DNA of 64,000 bases from Notamacropus eugenii (taxonomy: Eukaryota > Chordata > Mammalia > Diprotodontia > Macropodidae): assembly GCF_028372415.1 (NCBI RefSeq), contig NC_092872.1, positions 548,821,205 to 548,885,204 of the forward strand, written 5' to 3'. Every line of letters begins with the position of its first letter. The stretch's first letter is position 1. A program made the translations under genes and the position numbers. The notes under the pieces are model-generated. The model searched no databases. It was not told the DNA's origin and was given only the letters and a program-made list of their open reading frames with translations. Positions 41,856 through 54,400 of this stretch are shown here, one piece after another.

Positions 41856-44800
41856 CTAAGTGTGGAGGAAAGGTCAAGGTTATTTATTGATGCAGTAGAC
41901 TCTAAATTCTAAGAACCAATAGAATAAGGTGTTATAATTTAGATTACATGAAACTGAAAAGCTTTTACATGAACAAAATGAATGCAAATAGGATAGGAAG
42001 GTAATTGCCTGCAGAAAAAAATATTTGTATCAAAAACCTCTGATAAGAACCTGATATTAAAGATATATGACAACCAACAGAAATATATGACTTAAAAGGC
42101 ATTCCCAAGTGAATAAGTGTTAAATTATTTGAACAAAATATTTCAAAAGAATTGTAAATTATTAACCATCATATGAAAGGATTCTCTATATCATTAAGAA
42201 ATATGCAAATCTAAACATCTTTAAGATTTCACATCACAACCAGCAAATTGGCAAAGATGGAAAAAAGATAAGAATAATAAATGTTGGAGGGGTTGTGGAA
42301 AGACAGTAACACAAATGCACTCTTGATGGAGTTGTGAATTAGTCCAACTATTTGGAAAGTAATTTGGAATCGTGTGAAGAAAATGAATAAAATGTTTTAT
42401 ACCTGGGTGGGAACCTGTAACCTCAAGGCCACATATGGCCCTCTAGGTCCTCAAGGGCAGCCCTTTGACTGAATCCAAATCTCAAAGAACAAATTCCTTT
42501 AGGGATTCAGTCAAAGGTCTACAACTGAGGACCTAGAGAGCCAGATGTGGCCTCAAGGTCACAGGTTTCCTACCCTGGTCTATACCCTTTGATCCACAGG
42601 TACCGTATGCTACATAGCTAGACATATACTCAGAGGTAAAAAGAAAAGCTCCATATATACCAAAATATTTATAGCCGCACTTTTAGTAGTAGCAATGAAC
42701 TAGGAACAAAGTAGATACCCATTGACTGGGGAATGACTATATAAAGTTGAAGTACATGAATGTAATGGAATATTATTACTATGCTATAAGAAATGATGAA
42801 TATAGAAGCATGGGAAGACATATGAACTCATATAAAGTGAAGTAAACAGAATCAGGAAAACAATATACATGACTACCACAATGTAAATAAAAAGAATAAA
42901 AACAACAAAAACAACAAAAAGTGAAACTGAATGATATGAAATTATAATGACAAAGCCTGGCATCAAAAAGAGAGATGAAAAGGCACCTGCCCACCTTCTC
43001 TGGGGAATTCAAGGCCTGTGAATGTGGAATACTATATATGATGGCAGATTTTTCTATGGGGTGTTTAGTTTTGTTGAACTGATTTTTTTTTCTCTAACTC
43101 TTTGTTGTAAGGGATGGTTCTTTGGAAGGGGAAGAAAAAAGGGGCACAATGGGAAGTTTAGATGATAAAAAAAAGCATCAAAATTTTATTACTAAAAAAG
43201 TTCCTATTAATCTGGCAGCAGAAAATGTATTAATAAGAACAGCTTTTTGGTCTCCAGATCTATAGCAGCTAGGCATTCTTCACAATCCATCTCTAAAAGT
43301 GTATCAAGTTACACTTATCAGAGTTTTTAGAGCTAGAAGGAACCTTAAAGATCTTCTAGTCTAACCTCTTCACTTCCAAGAAGCCTAGAAAGAATATGAT
43401 TTACTTAAGGCTGAAGAACTAGGATCTTACTCTGTCTCTGAATTTAAAATCTAATGTTCTTTTCAAACTAATCAAATAGTTTTCATTAATACTCATTTCT
43501 TACTAGTTTAAAATCTAATGTTCTTTCTAAAATTTGAACCTTTTCATTAGAACCACTTAGAAAGATATTATTATTGTTTCTTCTTATAACTGAAGTGCAC
43601 TGTATATTTTAGAGGTGACTTAGTATACACATGCCAAAAACATAGCTGCATAAAATCCTGACATGCTGTAGAACTAAAGGGAAATAAATTCTAGGCAATT
43701 CATGTTTATATAAACTAAAAATAATATCTAGATTCCTGAACCTCAAAACATTATCATTGAACAATGGAATTCAATTTGCCTTAAATATTAAGTGTGGAAA
43801 GGGTTAATAATAAGAAATTAAAATTTATTTTATTTTTGTCTTATCCATTACTTTAAAAAATCATCGATGCCTTTTTATGTAACTGTCATCACCTTTTAAC
43901 AAAGAAAAAGTTATGCAAAATCAACTGACAGAATGAACATGTCTGACAGTGTAAAACAGTTTATTCTGATAGTAGGCAGTCACTTATCAAGGAGAAGGGA
44001 GTATTTTTCATGGATCACTGCAACTGATCTGGATGCAGCAGCTTAGTAGCATTGTCTTAATTTCCATTATCTTCATCATTATGTAGTCTGTTCTGCTAAT
44101 TCTACTTACTTAGCTCTGTATCAGTTCAAACAATTCTATTCATTTGTCCCTAAGAATTTCTCATATTTATTCTTTTCTTATAGCACAACAGAATTCTGTT
44201 ACATTTCACGTACCAGTTTTGTTCAACCATTCCTCAGTTGATAAGCATGTCTTTCCCCTTTATTTTTTTGCTACCTCAAAGAATGCTGCTATGAATATTT
44301 TGGCATATAGGGAATCTTTTATCTTCCCTTTGGTGGTCAAATAAATCCAAATAGTCGAATTACTGGACCAAAGAACATGACATGAACACTTTAGTGACTT
44401 TTTCTAGAATAAATCCAAATTGTTTTCCAGAATGGTTGGACCAATTCATATCTCTATCAACAGTAGTGTTCCCACAGTTCCTCCTACATGATCATCTTTG
44501 TTAACCTGATGAATGTGAGTTGAATCCCAGAGTTGTTTTAATTTGCATTCCTTTTATTAATCGTGATTTGAAACATTTTTTCAAATAGTTGTTTATGATT
44601 TGAATTTCTTCTTTTGAAAAACTCTTTATATTCTTGGGCCCACTCATTTATTAGGGAATGGTTCTTTCTTTAGTATATTTCAATCCCCTATATCCAGACT
44701 TATAATAGAGATGTTTGATCTAAGTTTTTTTCCACGTTAACCAGTATCTCCCCTTAGTTTAGAGATATTGACTTGTAAAACTTTTTTGATTTTATGTAAT

Positions 44801-47800
44801 GAACATTGTGTATTTTATGTTTTATAATCATCACATGTGATTAAAAATTCTCCCCCTCACTATAAATCTGAGTGCGCCTCCTTATATTTTCCTCTAATTC
44901 TTTAAAAATAATGTGACTTTTTATATTTAGGTCACATATCCATTTGAAGTTTGTGATATGCAATATAAGGTGCTTATCTATACTTATTTTCTACCAAACT
45001 GCTTTCCAGTTATCCCAGCCGTTATTGTTGATTAGGGAATCCCACGCCGAGTAGTTTTTGTTATTGGATTTGTCATACACTGGGCTATTGTTTTTTATTG
45101 TTTCGAAGTTATGTTAATCTAGGCTGTTCTACTGCTCTGCTTTTCTATTTTTTAACCAGAATCAAATAGTTTTAATTAATACTCATTTCTTACTAGTTTT
45201 CATTATTTCCCTTTTGCTCTTCCAAATGATTTTTTTTTGGTCTACTTCTAGAATGCAACTTCTTGATAGTTTGATTGGTCTAGCACTAGGTCTATAAATT
45301 AATTTAGGTAAGAATATCATTTTTATTATATCAGTATGGTCCAACTATGAACACTGAATCTCTCTCTTTATTTAAGTCTTCTTTAATTCTTATAAAAAGG
45401 CATTTGTAGTTGTGTTTATATAAGCTTTGTATTCTTAGGAGGCTACCAATTGATTATTGCATGTATTTTGTAGTTATTGTGAATGAAATTTCTGGGTTTT
45501 TATTGTGGTTTTTGGTTAGTATTGTATAGAAATCTGATCATTTCTTTAAGTATTTTGAATCCTGCTACCTTGCTGAAGCTATTAACAATTGTTATTCATT
45601 TCCATATTATTTGTGATTTTCTAAATCAACCATCATGTCACCTGCAAACAAGTCTAGTTTTTTTTGTGTTGAAGTTTGTGCCCTTAATTTCTCTCCCATG
45701 TTATCTTTAGCATTTCTAGAACTATAACAAAAATTAGGAAGAGTATTGCTTTACTCCTGTACTTATCAGGAAAGCTTCCAGTATGTTTGTATTGCAAAAA
45801 CTGTTAGTTCTTGACTTGTCTACTCTCTGATCATATTAAAGAAGGGCCTGCCCTTGTATGTTTCTGCTTTTTATGATTTTTAACACTGCCATTAATTATC
45901 ATTACAGTTGACATTTTATATAACAGGCTTACCATTCAAGGTCTGGAAACCACTTTACATGCATTATTTCACTTGAATAAAAATGAATACTATATTTAAT
46001 TGTTTTCTACATGTCATGATATAGTTAATATTTTTAAAAAACCTATTAGCAAAGTTGCCTTAGTAACCACATGGAAATGTTTTATATTTAATTACTTATA
46101 AAAATATAATCAAGAGTATTAATGTTTCCTTACATGTGTCTAGAGCAAGTGTATGTAAAATTAATATTATTAAAGAGATGGGTTAATACTCACCCTTTTT
46201 TACATTTCTTGAAGATTTTTCCAATTTTATCATAAGGGACATCATATTTATCTGATATCTAAGACAGAAGAAAACACTGTCAATTACAGAGCACTGTTGT
46301 TTTATATCATTTTATATCATTAGTTTGTAAAATACTGTATATACATTGTCATTTGATCTTCCTAACAATCCTGTGCTATGGATATGATTTTCTCCCTTTT
46401 ACAAATGGCAAAACAGAAAATTAGAGAGGCTAAGTGATTTACCCACTGACATGATACTAGTAAATACCTAGGGGACAGGATTTGAACTAACACTTTATGC
46501 TCTACACTCATTCCAGAGGAATACTCACTTAACATATATACTTATGTATGTATACACATACGTAAATGTATCCATATTCATGTAGGCATACACACTGCAG
46601 TATATCACCAGAAATAATTTGTATGTGACAAAAGAAATAAAAAAGACAAAATCAAGGAAATGTATAGCTAGAAAAAGGGTGAGGTGGCCATCTATCAAAA
46701 ATGAAAGACAACGGTTGAACAACCTGAGTCCTACAATGAAAGGAATGCTCTCAGGGCATTGGGTAAATCCTTTGTAAAAATCAAAATACATTACTAAGAA
46801 TCAAAGAGTTTGAAAAGGAACAGAAGGACTGTGACCAAACCAGCAAAATCACATCAAAGTATCAAAATCAGTCCATCAGTTATCCAGGACTGATTAAGTG
46901 CCTACTATTTGCCAGGCACTATGTTAAGTGGTGGGGATACAAAGCCAGGCCAACGACAGTCCCTGCTCTGAATGGTCTCACAGTGTAATGGCAGAGACAA
47001 GATACAAACAATTATATACAGGAAAAACAGATTCTGGATAAATTGGAGATAATCAACAGAAGACACTAGAATTAAAGGGGATTGGGAAATGGGATTTTAG
47101 GTGGAACTTGAAGGAAATCAGGGTGGGCAAGAGCTAGAGATGAGTAGGGAGAGGATTCCAGCAAGTAAAAATGTCTGGAGTTGGGAGATATGGTATCTTG
47201 TGTAAGGAACAGCTAGGAGGATAATGTCACTGGATCACAGAGAATGGAGTACATGGGGTTAGAAAGCTATAAAAAAACTGGAAAGGTAAGAGGGAGACCA
47301 GGTTATGAAGGGCTCTGGACACCATACAAGATTCCATATTTGATTCTTGAGGTTACAAGGAACTACTGGAATGTAATGAATAGTTGGGGCAGGGGGAGGC
47401 TGGAGGTCATCATGGTCAGACTTGTGCTTTAGGAAGATCAGCTTGACAGATTTGTGGCAGGGAGACCAACTAGTCTATTGAAGTCTATTGAAATAGTCTA
47501 GATGGGAAGTGATCTGCATCAACATGGTGGCAGTAGCATATATGAGATGTTATGAAGGTAGAATCAACAGAACTTAGTGGCACATACTATATAGGGGACT
47601 GAGAGTGAGGATGATATTGAGGATGGTACATCTTGGTGACTGGAAGGATGGTGGTGCCCTTGAATGTAATAGGAAAATTAGGAAGAAACATGGGTTCTGT
47701 GGAAAGAAAATGAATTCAATTTTGAACATGCTGAATTTAAGATGTCTATAGAACATTCTGTTTGAGAGGTTAGATGAGAGAGTGGGAAGTCCTCAGCAGA

Positions 47801-50800
47801 GAGATCAGGGCTGGATAAACAGTTCTGAGAATTACCTGCATAGAGAGAAGAAGTGAATCCATGAAAACTGACAAGATCACCAAGTGAAATAGCATAGAGG
47901 TAGAATAAAAAAGGGTCCAGGACAGAGCCATGGGGGCCACCCAGAGTTAGTGGGAGTGACGTAGAGGAAGATGCAACAAAAGAGATTGAAGCACAGTCAG
48001 GCATCTAGGAGGAGAATCAGGAGAAATGTGTCACAAAAACCTAAAGAAAAGAGGGTAACTGGTAGTATCAGAAAGTACAATGAGGTTGAGAAGGATGAGG
48101 ACTGATACAAGCTCATTATGCTTTGTGTTTAAGGGATCAATGGCCACTTTGGAGGGCACAATTTCAGTTGAATGATGAGGCAAGGAGTCATACTACAGAG
48201 AATTAAGAAAAGAGTAAAAGGAAAGGACATAGATGGTCTTCTCAAGGAGGTTAGCCACAAAAGGAAGGAGAGTTATGGGAGAACAGATAACAAGGATGAA
48301 TAAAGTGAGAGTTTCTGGATGGAGAAGACACAGGTATATTTGCAGGTAGCAGGGAAGCAATCAATAGACAAAGAGAGATTGATGAAAGAGTAGGGATGAT
48401 AGAAAAGGCAGTCTTGGAGAATACATGATGGAATGGGATTCACTTGGAAATGTAGCAGGATTAGCCTGGCGAAGAGAAAGACCTTCTCTTCCAGTGAGAC
48501 AAAGGTGAAGGAGGAGATAGTAGAAAAAGGTGCTCGGGTAATACAAGGTGAGAAGGAAAGGAGAAAAAGGATTTCTAATGGAATGATCTCAATTTTTTTC
48601 AGTGAAATATGAGTCAAGATTCTTAGCTTAAAAAATGGAAGGAGGAGAATCATGGTCCTAGAGGGCAGGGACTGTCTTTTGCCTTTTTTTGTATCCCCAG
48701 TGCTTTAGCACAGTGCCAGGCACATAGTAGGTGCTTAATAAATATTTATTGACTACCAAGAAAGACCTCTTATAGCAGAGGTCAACTGATCAGAAATTTC
48801 AAGGAAGCTAGGGATTCTGAGGCAGAAGTAGAAAAAAGGAGCGTATTACAGGTATTAAAAACAGCCTATGAAAAAGGTATAGAGATTGGAGGTGGAAAAT
48901 TGTTTATAGGGAACAGCAAAGAGACCAATTTAGCTGGATTAGAGAGGGCAAGAAAAGAATTAATATTCAGAAAGCTTGGAAAGTTAGGTTGGGGCAAGAT
49001 TGCAAGGGCTTTAAATGACAAAGAGAGGCTAGGGGAATGTGTAGTTGATCTGAGAAGCATCAGAGCTTTTTGAGCAAGGGAGTGTCACATCAGTCCTGTG
49101 CTTTAGGAATATCACTTGATAGCTGTGTGGAAGATGTAACAAACAGGGATCAGGGAGACCCATGAATAGCTAGTATTTCTGTTGTGCTTATTATGTCCCA
49201 GGCACTGTGCCAAGTGCATTACAAATGTTACAACAGGGCAAACTATTAATGTTGTCCTTTTAGGGTTGAAGGCTTGCTTTGTGTTTAAAAGAGAGGAGCC
49301 AAATGTTACTCTAAAGTCAAAGACAACTCTATTGGGATCCTCAGATACCTTAGTTCAAGTATTTTATCTGTGACTACTTCTCATGAACATGGATGGACGG
49401 ACACACACATGCACACATATACAGCTCCTTATTTGTTCTTTTAATGTAACACAAACATAGATTTTCCAAAACCAAGTATAATCTCATTACTGAAATGGTA
49501 AAGGGCAAAGAACTCTAGCTCTAGAGCTAGAAGTCCTGGGTTCAAATCTCTTCCACCCCCACCCCCCTTCACCCTTGGACAAGCTACGTACCCTCTCTGG
49601 ACCTTATCTATAAAGTGAGAGGGTTAGAGTGAACTCTAGCATCCCATCCAATTCTAGATTTATGATCCTAAATTTTTCCTGTTATCTAATAATGAATAAT
49701 AATAAATGTATAAAATGCCCACTTCTGGGAGGTTTAAGAAACTTAAATGACTTAATTGTGACTGGGAGAGGGTTGGGTTTCAAAGAGAGTGGTTCTCAAC
49801 CTTTTTTGCCCTATCTCCCCTTCCTGCTGATATAGGGCTTTCCAGACTCTGTCCTATGTTAACCCTCTCTACTGGTTAAGTAAGATTGTCAGTCTAGAGC
49901 TGGGAGGGGTCACAGAGGCCATCTACTCCAACCCTCTCCTCTAACCTCCAGGTTATAGAAGAGCCCCATTGCTAACAATTCAGAGTAGTGGTGGTGGTAG
50001 TAGTGGCGGTGATGTTTCTGACTATTTCCTTTAAATCTGGGTGTGATAGAAAGCTAGTAAAAAGCACTGATCCCCTGAAGCTCACCACAGTATAAGAATG
50101 AAGTGAGCAATTACCAGGTTAGCTTTTCCTTATGCTATACATATGACACAAATAGAAAACTATCCTAGGAAGATAAAGTAAGATTATCTGAGTTCTTGAT
50201 TTTCTTGAGTGAGGTCATATAAGAAAAATCTCTAGTAGTAGCAGAAAATTTTATGAGACACTGCTATTGACTTTATGGGACTAGCTTTTTATTATTAAGT
50301 CATTTCAGTCATGTCTTTCTCTTTATGACCTCATTTGGGGTTTTCTTTGCAAAGATACTGATGCTTTGCCTTTTCCTTCTCCAGCTCATTTTACAGATGA
50401 GGAAAACTAAGAAAAATAGGGTTAAGTGATTTGCCCAGGGTCACACACCTAGTAAGTGTCTAAGGCCAGATTTAGGGATCAGCTTAACACTTCTAAACTT
50501 TTTTTTTTTCAAATGTAAGTATATATAATTTTGGCATAAATTCAGTGATTCCTTGACTAGAAATTTAAGTGACAGATTCTAGAGTCAAAATTTTCATGTA
50601 TTCAAATTCTTAGTTAAAATAACTTGTTGGTTTTATATTATATTTTTAACTCAACCAAGTACATACATTCAAGGAATTTTATAACACATCCTATAACACA
50701 AACCAATACAGTATAGGATTAATAATCCAAATAAAAATACAAGTTCAATCCCAGTTTTTTTTAAAAAATGCTATTGAGTATGAACTCAGAAGGCCAACTT

Positions 50801-51176
50801 ATATAGATAGCTACTTAAAGAATTATTGCAATAAAACATAATTAAGAAATTCAGATAGTTTCTCAGAATCTTTTGTAAAATAACATAGGCATGACTAAGT
50901 GAAAAAAATGTAAAAGGAAATTTGTTTTTGGAAATACTCCATATCTGATAATCCATACATACTTGTTACAAAGGAGGGAGGTAGATGGTAGGTTAGTGGG
51001 AAGCAATAGGTAAGAAGAGTGTCTCAATAAAGCATTTTTTTAATGTAAAGAAGAAAAATTTTTTAAAATGTACAAAAAGACAAACAAAAAGATCAATTGT
51101 GTTACTGTCTTCTTAAAGTATTTATACATTTATGAATGCTGTGACTTAGGGTCTATAAGCCCAAAGTCACCTGTGG

Positions 51177-51244
<68 letters not shown>

Positions 51245-51258
51245 ACACACACACACCA

Positions 51259-51297
<39 letters not shown>

Positions 51298-51407
51298 ACA
51301 CACACACATACCATACACACACACACCACACACACACACCACACACACACATACCATACACACACACCACACACACACACACACACCACACACACACATA
51401 CCATACA

Positions 51408-51448
<41 letters not shown>

Positions 51449-54400
51449 CACACACACACCACACACACACACCACACACACACACACACACCACACACAC
51501 ACACCACACACACCACACACACACACACACACACACCACACACACACATACCATACACACACACACCACACACACACACACCACACACACACACCACACA
51601 CACACACACACACACCACACACACACATACCATACACACACACCACACACACACACACACACACACCACACACACACATACCATACACACACACACACCA
51701 CACACCATGTAACAGAAGTTCAAAATTTCTTATACAACCCTCTTTCCTGTCATTTCTATATTTAAATGTTTGTGTTTCTTGATTATCATTAAGCCCACCA
51801 TAAAAGAGAAAATTTTAAAAAGAAAGTATTATGTACGTATTACTTACAGCTTCCATTAGGCCCTTCAGAGATGGAGTCTTCAGCATCAGTGCATCGAAAA
51901 CTTCCTCCGACTCCTTCCGAACATAGAGAAGTACTAAAAGTCAACACGGAGAGAAAAGATGAACGTCACTGATGTCCCCCCCAAAATGCATAGGGATGAA
52001 AGTAAAAACGTTTATGGGCCAAAACATATTCACTACTATAGCCAACACATTAACCCACTCAAAATATGCCTTAATTTACTCAATTTTCAACTTCTTCTTA
52101 TATTAACTTTCTAAACACTTGAGGAAAAAAATCCCCAACCATAGAACAGATATGCAATAACCTTGTTCCTAGGTCTTCATTGTGGTAAATCAATCACTCG
52201 CTCAACAAACATTTACTATGTATACCAGGTGCTGTGCTAGGCACTGAGGTTACAAAGACAAAAATAAATTGGTCCTATCATTAAGGAACATATACTCTCT
52301 GGGGAGAGAAAATATGTACACAGATGTATATGCAAAAGAAATAAAAGGTAATTTTTTGGAGAGAGACACTAGCAGCTGCAGGGAGGGGAGATTCAGGATT
52401 CATACTGAAGGGCGCACTTAAAAGGGATTCTAAGATGCAGAGAGCAGGGAAGAGGGAATTCTAGGTCTGAGGGACAGCTTTTCAAAGGCACAGGGATGGA
52501 ATTTAGTAGATTTAAATCTCACCGGGAGTGTATCAGTGTGAGTCTTTCTGGAAAGGGGAAGAATAAAAGCCTGGTAACAAACTAGATAAAAAACCTCAAT
52601 CCATAGGTGGCTGCTTATAGCCTCTAAACCAAAGAATTGTATGGGCTGCTTCTAGCCCTTTTCTCTATGGGCTGAACTGAATATGAATTTAGATCAATAA
52701 GTCTTTTATCATTTGTTACAGAGTAGAGGTGGGAAGAACAAATATTTAGAAAGAAGTACAAACTGATTAATGATATAAAGTTGAAATCCTTCTTTCCCCT
52801 CAAGACTCAAGTGTCAAATCCTCCATGCAGCCTTTCCTTAAATATTCCTAGATCACTTTGTCTCGATGTCTCACATTTACTCCCATTCCATCTCTTTGTT
52901 ATTATTTACTCATTTTTAGTCATGTCTGACTCTTTGTGACCTCATTTGGTGTTTTCTTTGTAAAGATATGGGAGTGGTTTGCCATTTTCTTCTCTAGCTC
53001 ATTTTACAGATAAGGAACTGAGGCAAACAGAGTTAAGTGACTTGCCCAAGGTCACACAGTTAGCCAGTGTCTGAGGCCAGAGTTGAACTCAGGAATATGA
53101 ATCATCCTGATTTCCTGAGCAGCACTCTACCCTCTGCACTAGCAATCTCTACCTACTCTTATACTTATCTATGTATATGTCTCATTTCCTCCAATAGACC
53201 AAAAGTCTCTTAAGAGCAGGGCACTGTTTTTCTTTTTTTCTTTTTCTTTTGGTTTTTATCTCTTGTGTCACATAAAGAAAGCAACTAATTAATTTTGCTG
53301 AGTGAATAAATCAAACATGTGGTTTGAATTTGAGATGACTGAACTAGTTGATTCTCTTAAAGTTCCTTTTAGATCTATGAGTTTCCATAGGTCTCCATTT
53401 TCATATCTTACATCTACAACATTCCCAAGTCTTTCAGTTTCTTCTCTAATGTGTGTTGGCGATGGTAGTGAATATGTTCTGTTTTAGTCTTAGCCCATAA
53501 ATTACTCTTCTCTCTCTTCTGGTTTAGTGTTTTGCCCTAGAAGCATATAGTAAGTTTTTTATATTTTTGACAGAAAGTACTTAAAAAGAGGAAAGACTCA
53601 CTATTTAAGGATTAAGAATATAAAGTCTGCTCACACTCATGGATATCCTTTCCCACAATCTCACATAAAACCTCTGAGGGATGGGGAGAGAGGGGCAAAG
53701 AAGGAGCTAATAAAATGCAGGCAAACTTGTAATCTTAACATTCCCTTTTCCCTTAATTAACCTAAAAATGATTGAAATAAGCATCCCAGCCCCTGTGACT
53801 GTCCCATGCTGGAATTACAGCTGTGGAATAGCCTTGATTCCATTGCATTTTCAGTCAGGGGAATCTAAAGCATGAATTTAATCATTCTGGTTCACTGGCT
53901 AATCTCAATATCAACATTTCAGCTGAATGTAATGGTATTAAATAATTGATTACATAACATTCTCCTCTGCAGAGCTTTAACTTATCTAATATTCAATAAT
54001 AATGATGCCCATTCTCATCCCTATGTCAGCATAGGTGATGATTTACCATTCTTGGAGCTCTCACAGTGCCCGATCCTATTTTGTATGGGTATCTGGCCTA
54101 TTAAGTCTATGCCTTACTATAAAATTTTCATATTTAAATACCAATGGAACTTAGGGGAAAAAGCAAGGTTGTGACTTAACGTCTGCCTCCAGGGAAACCT
54201 CTCTTCTTCTAAGCAATAAATCATTGCTGAATTACAAGATATTTTGGTTAAAGAGCCAAATTTCAGTTTGACTTGTTCAGAAGAATCTACAGAGGAGCTC
54301 CAGGTTCAAGGAAGTGGGGTAAGTGTTCCTGATATGCCTGTGGCGAGTTCCTTTCTTTGTTATTATTATAATTAAAACATTAACAGATCTTCAAATCACA

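Noticed and set aside
47678-48004. 108-codon minus-strand frame that could be taken for a retroviral or host gene
   Set aside because: The GSVLDPFLF and SSPDLSAE motifs place it in the L2 reverse transcriptase.
51068-51723. Long Thr/His-rich (plus) and Val/Cys-rich (minus) open frames, up to 214 codons
   Set aside because: They lie wholly in the CA satellite. CA repeats read without stops in most frames, so length carries no weight.
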